Shown one piece after another: positions 17,141 through 23,911 of a DNA stretch of 64,000 nucleotides (position 1 is the first letter of the stretch; each line of letters begins with the position of its first letter). The stretch covers positions 3,286,001-3,350,000 of the forward strand of contig OZ245921.1 in NCBI GenBank assembly GCA_965229695.1, written 5' to 3'. Position numbers and translations under genes: made by a program. The stretch is from JANSYL01 sp965229695 (GTDB lineage Bacteria; Pseudomonadota; Alphaproteobacteria; Rhodobacterales; Rhodobacteraceae). Under the pieces are notes generated by a model. That model worked only from the letters and a program-made list of their open reading frames with translations, had not been told where the DNA came from and did no database searches.

Positions 17141-18034
17141 TCATCGGGCGGTGATGCGAGGGGCGATATGGCGGGCGATCCGGGCATGAATCTGATCCAT
17201 CTGGCGCATCAGCAACCCCGTTTCCGACATATAGACGGCGATCAAAACCGGGGCGCGGCCCGGCGGCATTGCCATGGCAATGGTCGCACTATCGCCCTGG
17301 CGCGACGTGCCGGTTCGATCCGCCACGCGCCAATCTGCGGGTAGGCCCGCGCGCAAGCGGCGGTCGCCGGTCTGATTCTGGACCATCCAATCCAATAACT
17401 GTGCGCGGCTGTCGGGTCGTAGCCTGTCGGCCAGTAAGAACCCATGCAGATGGTGCAGCATCATCGCCGGGGTCGTGGTGTCGAGGAGGGAGTTCGGGGC
17501 GCGAAGGTTCAACTCGGGCTCAAGCCTGTCAATCCGGGTCGTTGGATCATCCAAAGCGCGCAGGCGCGCGGTGCAGGCTTCGGCCCCGCCCAAGCGATGG
17601 ATCAGCAGGTTTGCCGCGGTATTATCGCTGGTTTGCAGGGTTGCGGCGCAAATCTCGGCCCAACTCATGTCTGTCCCGACGCGTTGCTCGGTCACCGGCG
17701 ACCACGTGACGATATCGTCTGACCGCAATCTGATCCGGTCGTCCAGGCGCAATTGGCCTTGGTCCACGATCCGCAGCAGCAACGCCGCCAGCAAGAACTT
17801 TACCGTCGAGTTCAACGGAAACCGCTCCTCTGCCGCCCAGGCGCTGAGCCGCCCCGAGCCAAGATCATGAATGGCCACGCCCAATCGCCCACGGGTCTCA
17901 GCTTCGAAGGCAGCGGCATCGGTCGGGGAAAGGATCGCGTTGTCTCGAAGGTGAGGCCGCGGGGAGGCCCAAGCGCTTTGCGCCAGCGCAGCCCCACCGA
18001 TCCCCAGCAGCAACCCCCGACGATTTAGCGGCAT
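17141..18034 (-). CDS. Class A beta-lactamase with RTG motif
   Basis: 297 residues. All class A motifs are present: S76-T-V-K79 (nucleophile Ser), S136-D-N138, E172-P-E-L-N176 on the omega loop, and R240-T-G242 where most class A enzymes have KTG. Arg in that place is typical of the CARB/PSE carbenicillinases. The leader PLNRRGLLLGIGGAALAQSAWA has twin arginines, so Tat export is likely. The ATG of MPLNRR is preferred to a TTG six codons earlier. The start lies only 17 bases after the T-run of the ssrA terminator, leaving no room for a promoter of its own. Intact and probably active, but spectrum is inference. Confidence 0.88.
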   Translation of the reverse strand: MPLNRRGLLLGIGGAALAQSAWASPRPHLRDNAILSPTDAAAFEAETRGRLGVAIHDLGSGRLSAWAAEERFPLNSTVKFLLAALLLRIVDQGQLRLDDRIRLRSDDIVTWSPVTEQRVGTDMSWAEICAATLQTSDNTAANLLIHRLGGAEACTARLRALDDPTTRIDRLEPELNLRAPNSLLDTTTPAMMLHHLHGFLLADRLRPDSRAQLLDWMVQNQTGDRRLRAGLPADWRVADRTGTSRQGDSATIAMAMPPGRAPVLIAVYMSETGLLMRQMDQIHARIARHIAPRITAR

Positions 18035-18050
18035 GGCCAGCCCCAAAGAC

Positions 18051-18071
18051 AAAAAAAGCCCCTGCAGGGGC
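18051..18071 (-). terminator. ssrA terminator
   Basis: On the minus strand GCCCC-TGCA-GGGGC is followed by seven T residues, directly at the end of the tmRNA coding piece. Confidence 0.8.
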
Positions 18072-18412
18072 GTGAAGAAATGCAGGCTTCTGTTGCCAGG
18101 TGCCTGCGGACCCCGCCTTACGCGGCTAGGCGCAAGGGCTTAGATTTCGATCTTAGGCACTGCTTACGCAGCGACTGCGACCGGAGCACGGTTGTCGTTT
18201 GCAACTGTACAATTTGAACCGATAACGGTGGTATCTCACCGGGACAAAGCTAACCCCTTTAGACGTTCGTCGATCCTGTTTCGGCCCCATGATCCGCAAA
18301 CGACGGAGTGTTTGGTGGAGCCGCCGGGTACCGCCCCCGGGTCCGATCCGCTTATTACGAGCGCGTTTATGTCCATAGTCCCCGAGGGGACGGAATAAAT
18401 CTATGGGCTGGC
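18072..18412 (-). ncRNA. ssrA: Circularly permuted two-piece tmRNA
   Basis: Read on the minus strand, the acceptor piece comes first and ends in CGGCTCC-ACCA at 18313-18323, with CCA encoded. A 24-base intervening segment (18289-18312) is followed by the coding piece starting GGGGCCGAAACAGG (18288 downward). GGGGCCG pairs with CGGCTCC to rebuild the acceptor stem. The tag frame at 18202-18164 encodes ANDNRAPVAVAA then TAA. This order, 3' part before 5' part, is the alphaproteobacterial permuted form, processed into two RNAs. The T-arm has a CCGGG/CCCGG stem with loop GGCGGTA rather than the usual TTC-type loop. The 5' boundary is approximate. tmRNA rescues stalled ribosomes and tags their products for ClpXP. 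This RNA accounts for most of the 512 bases without a protein gene between 18034 and 18547. Confidence 0.93.
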
Positions 18413-18546
18413 CCGTTAGAATACAAGCAGGCCGATGAAAGGGCGATCACTCAAATGCCCGGCACTCAGTTGGTTCTGTTGACATTTGACTAACCCAGAT
18501 CGGCCAGAATGGACCCTGCGCCGCGACCCAGAACTGGAGCTGACCC

Positions 18547-18720
18547 ATGACCCGGATTTTTGCGAGCCTTTTTGTTGTTGTTCTTTCCGCCTCCGCCGCG
18601 GCGGCTGGCCCGATGGCCCCGTTTGCGGGTCAGGTAATCGGCCATCAGTCGGGCTGTTTTCTGACCGGCAATGGCGAAGAATGCTGCCATGCAGGCCCGG
18701 TGGTCTATCACTGCCACTAA
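18547..18720 (+). CDS. Small secreted Cys/His-rich protein
   Basis: 57 residues. A signal peptide (MTRIFASLFVVVLSASAAAA) is followed by a mature part of ~37 residues holding four Cys and four His, including CFLTGNGEECCHAG and the end YHCH. GGAG lies seven bases before the ATG, and a hairpin follows the stop. It is divergent from ssrA. The Cys spacing suits two disulfides or metal binding. I do not recognise a family. Confidence 0.6.
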   Translation: MTRIFASLFVVVLSASAAAAGPMAPFAGQVIGHQSGCFLTGNGEECCHAGPVVYHCH

Positions 18721-18721
18721 G

Positions 18722-18750
18722 AAAAAAGGGCACCCGTTTGGGTGCCCCTT
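18722..18750 (-). terminator. Terminator between convergent genes
   Basis: The stem GGGCACCC-GTTT-GGGTGCCC is followed on the minus strand by TTTTTTC, giving a good terminator for the binding-protein gene at 18772-19809. On the plus strand the tail is CTTCG, so it may also end the small secreted gene less efficiently. Confidence 0.75.
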
Positions 18751-18771
18751 CGCCATCAGGCTGGGATCGGA

Positions 18772-19809
18772 TTAGAACCCGGCTTTGATGCGTTCAAACG
18801 CTTCGGCCTGGCGTTCACGCTGTTCATTGGAAATCGGCAGCTGCGCCAGAACCGGCACCGTCACCTCACCCAGACCGGCCGCTTCCATGGCTTCGGCGCC
18901 AAGGGCCTCCAGGGCGGCGGCATTGGCTGATCCAAAGCCATTGTCCAGCAACGGCCCGGCGGAGGCATCGGACAAGATCGCGTTCACGTAATCATAGGCT
19001 TGTGCCTCATCACCGGCGCTTTCGGTCATGTTCACATAGCCGCACAGCCAGACGCTGGTCCCCTCGCTGGTATTGCGGGCAAAGCCGACGGGGAAACCTT
19101 CTTCGGCCAGGGCCACCGGCACCTCATTCCAGACCCAAGCAGCTTGTACCTGGCCCGAGGCCATGAGCTGCGAAATCTCTGCCGGATCGACCCAGTAGTT
19201 CAAAAGGTTGGGGTGAATGCCGCGCAGCCAATCGGTGGCGGCTTCAAACTGGGCATCGGTCACGTTCGACCAGTCGCTGACACCGGTGGCCAGATACGCC
19301 AGTGCATAAGCATCATCCACATTATCCGGGATCGAGAGCCGCCCGGCATATGCAGGGTTGTTGAACACCTCCAGGCTGGCAACATCGCCCTCGGGCACGG
19401 TTTCGGCGTTATAGGCCAACGCGGTGGAGCCATAGTCGGTCGGCAGGAAGTAAAGATCAGAAGAACCGGCCAAGACATCGGCGCCCACCAGATCGCTGTT
19501 CAGCGTGTCAAAGGCCGCGATCTGCGCGGTATCCCACGCTTCGATAATGCCCGAGGCTTGCCAGCGCGGCACGGACCCGGCGCAGATATGGGTCACATCC
19601 GATTGGAACCCGGCCAGCAGGCGCTGGAACGCCTCATCCTCGTCGCCGAAAAACACGAATTCCGGGCTTGCGCCATGGGCGTCGATGAAGGGCTGGTGGA
19701 AGCTGGGGTCTTCGAAACCGGAATAGTCGAAAACCAGCAGGTCTTGCGCGAAGGCTGGAACAGCCAAGCAGGCGGCCATGGCGGTGCCAAGGGCGAAACG
19801 AAACGTCAT
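18772..19809 (-). CDS. Polyamine-type ABC transporter substrate-binding protein
   Basis: 345 residues with signal peptide MTFRFALGTAMAACLAVPAFAQ. The mature part resembles PotD/PotF: LLVFDYSGFEDPSFHQPF near the start, YFLPTDYGSTALAYN in the middle, and IPDNVDDAYALAYLATG. The start is set at the ATG before the signal peptide; the frame continues upstream for 70 codons without any sign of coding. No permease or ATPase gene is adjacent, so it works with a transporter encoded elsewhere or is an orphan. Ligand (putrescine, spermidine or another amine or organic cation) is inference. Confidence 0.83.
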   Translation of the reverse strand: MTFRFALGTAMAACLAVPAFAQDLLVFDYSGFEDPSFHQPFIDAHGASPEFVFFGDEDEAFQRLLAGFQSDVTHICAGSVPRWQASGIIEAWDTAQIAAFDTLNSDLVGADVLAGSSDLYFLPTDYGSTALAYNAETVPEGDVASLEVFNNPAYAGRLSIPDNVDDAYALAYLATGVSDWSNVTDAQFEAATDWLRGIHPNLLNYWVDPAEISQLMASGQVQAAWVWNEVPVALAEEGFPVGFARNTSEGTSVWLCGYVNMTESAGDEAQAYDYVNAILSDASAGPLLDNGFGSANAAALEALGAEAMEAAGLGEVTVPVLAQLPISNEQRERQAEAFERIKAGF

Positions 19810-19905
19810 GATGGTATCCCTGTTGGGTGGTGTTATTGCGCGAAACGCTAGAAAAGCGCGCGCTGCCCCGCAAGCAGAATTGCAGCGACGGGGTGGAGGG
19901 GCGCT

Positions 19906-19936
19906 GAAATCGCGCGTTTTCCGGGCGAAATTCGCG
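19906..19936 (-). repeat. Diverged third copy of the palindromic repeat
   Basis: On the minus strand this reads CGCGAATTTCG, CCCGGAAAACGCG and then CGATTTC, aligning with the second unit at 12789-12820 through the AATT arm, the CCCGGAAAACGCG core and the closing TTTC. The palindromic arms are degraded here. It lies in the 142-base gap between the FadR-type regulator and the binding protein. Confidence 0.5.
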
Positions 19937-19951
19937 TGAACTCTGGCCTGC

Positions 19952-20689
19952 TCAGGTCGCGCGCGCCGCGTCGCGCGCCGCAAAGACCGATTGCGCCAAC
20001 TGCCGGGTATAGGTTTCAAGCGCGCTCAACGCCTCGGTCGCCTCGGCCCCATCCTGGGCCTCGATCGCATCGGCTAGGCGCGTGTGCAGGCCCACAATCT
20101 CTTCGCGCGAACGGGCGGTGAAGGTGATCATATTCATCAAGGGCTGCATCGCCTCAACCGCGCCCGCCAGTTGATAGGCCATCACGGGATTGCCCGCGCC
20201 ATCGACCAAAGCCCGGTGAAACGCCACGTCCGAGGCGCAAAAGGCCTCATCCGTCAGACCCGGTTGGCCCTGACGGTGGATTTCCGCCCGCATGGTCGCC
20301 AGATGGTCCGCGCTGCGCCGGTCTGCGGCCAACGGTGCGCAGGCGCGCTCCATAGCAAAGCGCGCTTCGCAGGCGACATCGAAACTGACCGCATTCATGC
20401 TGAGCAGCAGGGTCGAGGTTGTGATCTGCTGCGCATAGGCATCTTCGTAAGACAGCCGGTTCACAAACGCCCCGCCAAACGCGCCGCGCTGGGTGCGGAT
20501 CAGCGATTGCGCGGCCAGGCGTTTCAACGCCTCCCGCACGGTGGAGCGCGAAACCTCGAACTGATCGGCCAGTTCGGCCTCGGACGGCAGGCGGTCACCA
20601 ACGATCAAATCGCCACCCACAATCGCATCGCGGATGGCGCTGGCGATTTGGGCCGAAAGATCGGCGGAGCTGTTTGGGTCAATTTTCAT
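19952..20689 (-). CDS. FadR-type GntR transcriptional regulator
   Basis: 245 residues. The N-terminal winged helix is typical (LPSEAELADQFEVSRSTVREALKRLAAQSLI, ~residues 34-64), and the C-terminal all-helical FCD ligand domain contains the expected acidic and His residues (DVAFHRALVDGAGNPV). It is divergent from the DUF2182-DUF1326-DinB-dmdA-acuI operon. A palindrome lies right at its start codon, and no ribosome site is visible before the ATG, which suggests autoregulation and perhaps a leaderless mRNA. In Ruegeria pomeroyi, as I recall, a GntR gene also lies beside dmdA and acuI, so this is the prime candidate regulator of the operon. Confidence 0.88.
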   Translation of the reverse strand: MKIDPNSSADLSAQIASAIRDAIVGGDLIVGDRLPSEAELADQFEVSRSTVREALKRLAAQSLIRTQRGAFGGAFVNRLSYEDAYAQQITTSTLLLSMNAVSFDVACEARFAMERACAPLAADRRSADHLATMRAEIHRQGQPGLTDEAFCASDVAFHRALVDGAGNPVMAYQLAGAVEAMQPLMNMITFTARSREEIVGLHTRLADAIEAQDGAEATEALSALETYTRQLAQSVFAARDAARAT

Positions 20690-20690
20690 T

Positions 20691-20714
20691 TGTCAGACAT
20701 TTAAAGGTCTGACA
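20691..20714. promoter_or_regulatory. Operator palindrome of the FadR-type regulator
   Basis: TGTCAGAC (20691-20698) and GTCTGACA (20707-20714) form a perfect inverted repeat around 8 bases. Each arm contains a small GTC-N-GAC palindrome, the style of FadR-family sites. It starts one base from the regulator's ATG and lies 46 bases before the DUF2182 start, so it can control both directions. Confidence 0.75.
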
Positions 20715-20759
20715 TATGGAGTGCAAGAGGATGACGCTTTTGGGGAGAGGGCGCAGAGA

Positions 20760-21521
20760 ATGGTTGCGGCACGCATTCGTGGCATGGCCAGACCGCATTG
20801 GCTGGCGCTTTATGGCGGCATCGCCATCGCCTGGCTGGCGCTTTATGCCATGGCGCTCCCGCAAGACCTGCGCGACGCGGGTGCGATCTACGGGGCAGAG
20901 TTCCTGCGTAGCTTGTGCATAGTTTCGCCGGACGCGGCTGGCTTTGCTGGCTTGGTCGCGATGTGGCTCTTGATGAGTGCTGCGATGATGGCCCCAACGG
21001 CCCTGCCGGCCTTTGCCACCTATGACGAAATCGGGCGCGGGTCTGGCAGCGGGATCGGCGCAATTCTTGCTGGGTATATGTTGGTCTGGGGCGGGTTTTC
21101 CGTGCTGGCGGCGGGCGCGCAAATGGCGCTAACCCAAGCCGGGGCGCTAACCGTGTTCGGCGATAGCCGGTCGGCGGCTTTATCGGGCGCGCTGCTGATT
21201 TTTGCGGGCCTGTACCAGTTCAGCGCGTTGAAAGAGGCCTGCGTCAGCCAGTGCCGCGCCCCGCTGGCCTTTTTCATGGAGCACTGGGCCGAAGGCCCGT
21301 TTCGCAACGGGTTGCGCCTGGGCGCTGTGTGCTTGGGCTGCTGTTGGGCGCTGATGCTTCTCGCCTTTGCGGGTGGTGTGATGAACCTTGCCTTCATGGG
21401 GATTGCGACCCTGGTGATGGCGCTTGAGAAACTGAGTTGGATTGGCGCGATACTGACCCGGCCTTTGGGCGTCGTGCTGATTGGCGGCGGGGCGCTGACG
21501 CTTGCCAACGCCCTTTTTTGA
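20760..21521 (+). CDS. DUF2182 multi-pass membrane protein
   Basis: 253 residues, about six membrane helices. Conserved DUF2182 features include MWLLMSAAMMAPTALPAFATYDEI in the second helix region, and FSALKEACVSQCRAPLAFF with two Cys after the fourth helix, followed by CLGCCWALMLLAFAGG. The Met, Cys and Asp residues inside or beside helices have led to the label predicted metal-binding integral membrane protein. The ATG at 20760 follows GAGAGGG; upstream in-frame codons run into the operator. It is the first gene of the operon and pairs with DUF1326, as is common in bacteria. Function unknown. Confidence 0.82.
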   Translation: MVAARIRGMARPHWLALYGGIAIAWLALYAMALPQDLRDAGAIYGAEFLRSLCIVSPDAAGFAGLVAMWLLMSAAMMAPTALPAFATYDEIGRGSGSGIGAILAGYMLVWGGFSVLAAGAQMALTQAGALTVFGDSRSAALSGALLIFAGLYQFSALKEACVSQCRAPLAFFMEHWAEGPFRNGLRLGAVCLGCCWALMLLAFAGGVMNLAFMGIATLVMALEKLSWIGAILTRPLGVVLIGGGALTLANALF

Positions 21522-21533
21522 CGGAGGATAGAC

Positions 21534-22250
21534 ATGGCCGTGAACCGCAAACCTGACGCCGACCGGCTGCCGGTCAGTCAACGCATCGACCAACGCATGG
21601 ATAACCCCAAGCGCCGCCGCATGACGCCGCGCGATTGGGCCATCAAGGGCGAGCTGTTTCTCAACTGCAACTGCACCTTGTTTTGCCCCTGCGTGGTGAG
21701 CCTTGGCAAACACCCGCCCACCGAAGGCAACTGCAAGGCTTGGATGGCGATTGCCATCGACGAAGGCCATTTTGAGGGGGAAAGCCTGACGGGTCTGAAT
21801 GTGGGCCTGATGGTCGAAATCCCCGGTCGGATGGCCGAGGGCGATTGGAAGGTCGCCGCCTATATCGATGAGCGCGCGAGCGGTAAGGCCTATAACGGGC
21901 TTCTGGAAATCTTGTCGGGTTCGGCTGGTGGGACGACGGGCCTGTTCACGCTGCTGGTGTCCGAGATCATCGGGGCAGAGCGTGAAAAGGTTGAGATCGT
22001 GCGCGAAGGCCGTCGGCGCGGGCTTTATGTCGGGCGCAAGATTCAAGGCGAGATCGAAATGATCGAAGGCGCCTCTCCCGATCATCCGGTGGTGATGACC
22101 AACACCAAATACTGGATGGGCCCTGATGTGATTGCTGCCCGAAGCCTGAAATCCAAAGTGCGCGATTTCGGGCGCGTTTGGGATTTGTCGGGCAAATCGG
22201 GCGAGATTTGCGCGATTGACTGGGGCGGCAGCGCAGGCGGCAGGAAATGA
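21534..22250 (+). CDS. DUF1326 domain protein
   Basis: 238 residues. The domain begins WAIKGELFLNCNCTLFCPCV, with Cys45, Cys47, Cys51, Cys53 and a further Cys67 (EGNCKAWM). This Cys cluster suggests metal or thiol chemistry. No signal peptide, so it is cytoplasmic, unlike the membrane protein next door. GGAGG is well placed before the ATG. The stop overlaps the start of the DinB gene by four bases. DUF1326 and DUF2182 genes are recurrent neighbours, but their reaction is not known to me. Confidence 0.83.
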   Translation: MAVNRKPDADRLPVSQRIDQRMDNPKRRRMTPRDWAIKGELFLNCNCTLFCPCVVSLGKHPPTEGNCKAWMAIAIDEGHFEGESLTGLNVGLMVEIPGRMAEGDWKVAAYIDERASGKAYNGLLEILSGSAGGTTGLFTLLVSEIIGAEREKVEIVREGRRRGLYVGRKIQGEIEMIEGASPDHPVVMTNTKYWMGPDVIAARSLKSKVRDFGRVWDLSGKSGEICAIDWGGSAGGRK

Positions 22251-22768
22251 TCACGCCCGCCTATGCGCAGCTGATGGCGCGCTATAATGCGTGGCAGAAC
22301 CAATGGATGTTTCAGGCAGTGAATGGCTTGAGCGCCGAGGCGCGAACCGCGGATCGCGGCGCGTTTTTCGGCAGCATCCAAGGCACGCTTAGCCATGCGT
22401 TTTGGGGGGATTTGGTCTGGTTGGCCCGGTTCGATGGAGGGCCGGGGCCGGTTTCCGCCGGCACGCCCCAAGGCACGGCCGAGGCTTATGACTGGCCACA
22501 TCTGATGGCCGAACGCCCAAAGCTTGACGCGCGCATTGCGGGGTGGGCCTGGAGCCTGCTGCCGGAGGAGTTAGAGGGTGATCTGACCTTCACCCCGGGC
22601 TCAACCGGTGTCGCCAAAACGCTGGCGAAAGCCACCTGTGTGCTTCAGTTCTTCAACCACCAGACCCATCACCGTGGGCAGGTCCACGCCATGCTGACCG
22701 CATTGGGTGTGAAAACCACCGATACCGATCTGCCTTATATGCCCGAGGAGGTGCCCGAATGGCATTGA
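22247..22768 (+). CDS. DinB-family four-helix protein
   Basis: 173 residues. The DinB/YfiT metal triad is present: His50 (GTLSHAFWGDL), His138 and His142 (FFNHQTHHRGQ). The fold is shared with thiol-dependent S-transferases such as bacillithiol transferase and mycothiol-dependent maleylpyruvate isomerase, so a metal-dependent thiol transfer is a reasonable guess. It overlaps the DUF1326 gene at its start (ATGA) and overlaps dmdA by ten bases at its end, so all three are translationally coupled. Confidence 0.85.
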   Translation: MITPAYAQLMARYNAWQNQWMFQAVNGLSAEARTADRGAFFGSIQGTLSHAFWGDLVWLARFDGGPGPVSAGTPQGTAEAYDWPHLMAERPKLDARIAGWAWSLLPEELEGDLTFTPGSTGVAKTLAKATCVLQFFNHQTHHRGQVHAMLTALGVKTTDTDLPYMPEEVPEWH

Positions 22769-23859
22769 TCACCCCCTCGCGCCGGTTGCGGCGCACCCCC
22801 TTTTCCGAAGGCGTCGAGGCGGCGGGCGTGCAAGCCTATACCGTCTATAACCGGATGCTTTTGCCGACCATGTTCCGCTCGGTTGAAGAAGATTACCGGC
22901 ACCTCAAGGACGCAGTTCAAATCTGGGATGTGGCCGCTGAGCGGCAGGTGGAGCTGCGCGGGCCTGATGCCGGGCGGTTGATGCAAATGCTGACGCCACG
23001 CGATCTGCGGGGGATGCTGCCCGGGCAATGCTATTATGTGCCCATTGTGGATGAGACAGGCGGCATGTTGAACGATCCCGTGGCCGTGAAACTGGCCGAG
23101 GATCGCTGGTGGATTTCGATTGCCGACAGTGACCTGTTGCTTTGGGTCAAGGGCGTGGCCAATGGCTATCGGCTGGATGTGCTGGTGGATGAGCCGGATG
23201 TCTCGCCGCTTGCCGTTCAAGGGCCCAAGGCGGATGATTTGATGGCCCAGGTTTTTGGTGACGCGGTTCGCGAAATCCGGTTTTTCCGCTTTGGCCATTT
23301 CGATTTCCAAGGCCGCGATTTGGTGGTCGCGCGCTCTGGCTATTCGAAACAGGGCGGGTTCGAGATTTATGTCGAAGGTGGCGATATTGGCATGCCGCTT
23401 TGGAACGCCTTAATGGAGGCGGGCGCGCCGATGGATGTGCGGGCGGGCTGCCCCAATGGGATTGAGCGGGTCGAGGGCGGTTTGCTGAGCTACGGCAATG
23501 ACATGACCGACGACAATACGCCCCATGAATGCGGTTTGGGTAAGTTCTGCAACACCGCCACCGCGATTGGGTGTATCGGGCGCGACGCGCTCTTGCGCGT
23601 GGCCAAAGAAGGCCCGGTGCAGCAAATCCGCCCGGTCGAGATTGATGGGGTGGTGCCCAGTTGTGATCGGCCCTGGCCGTTGATGTCGGGAAAGAAACGT
23701 GTGGGGCAGGTGACCTCGGCTGCGAATTCCCCGGATTTTGGGGTGGGTGTCGCCATCGGCATGGTGCGCATGACCCATTGGGACGAAGACACGGAGCTGA
23801 CGGTGATGACACCAGATGGTCCGTTGCGTGCGATAGTGCGCGAGAAATTTTGGAATTGA
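22759..23859 (+). CDS. dmdA: Dimethylsulfoniopropionate demethylase DmdA
   Basis: 366 residues of the GcvT (aminomethyltransferase) fold. Blocks matching DmdA of Roseobacter strains as I remember them include RRTPFS at the start, AYTVYNRMLLP, QMLTPRDL, SPLAVQGPKAD, ARSGYSKQGGFEIYVEGGD, RAGCPNGIERVEGGLLSYGNDMTDDNTPHECGLGKFC and GQVTSAANSPDFGVGVAIGMV. DmdA transfers a methyl group from DMSP to tetrahydrofolate, giving methylmercaptopropionate. GAGGAGG inside the DinB gene serves as ribosome site. The companion acuI gene follows, supporting the assignment over glycine cleavage T-protein or dimethylglycine dehydrogenase-like paralogues. Confidence 0.88.
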   Translation: MALITPSRRLRRTPFSEGVEAAGVQAYTVYNRMLLPTMFRSVEEDYRHLKDAVQIWDVAAERQVELRGPDAGRLMQMLTPRDLRGMLPGQCYYVPIVDETGGMLNDPVAVKLAEDRWWISIADSDLLLWVKGVANGYRLDVLVDEPDVSPLAVQGPKADDLMAQVFGDAVREIRFFRFGHFDFQGRDLVVARSGYSKQGGFEIYVEGGDIGMPLWNALMEAGAPMDVRAGCPNGIERVEGGLLSYGNDMTDDNTPHECGLGKFCNTATAIGCIGRDALLRVAKEGPVQQIRPVEIDGVVPSCDRPWPLMSGKKRVGQVTSAANSPDFGVGVAIGMVRMTHWDEDTELTVMTPDGPLRAIVREKFWN

Positions 23860-23911
23860 GTCAATCGGTTGCGGCGCAAAGCTTTTGCATCGCGTGAACG
23901 GGAGAAAAAAG

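Noticed and set aside
18192..18493. Two short plus-strand frames in the ssrA region
   Set aside because: The sequence is explained by the permuted tmRNA on the minus strand, including its tag frame.
18034..18546. Genomic island at ssrA, a common integration site
   Set aside because: No integrase, no repeated ssrA end and no change in composition; the neighbouring genes look resident.
22759..23859. Glycine cleavage T-protein
   Set aside because: The fold is shared, but several DmdA-specific stretches and the adjacent acuI fit DMSP demethylase better.
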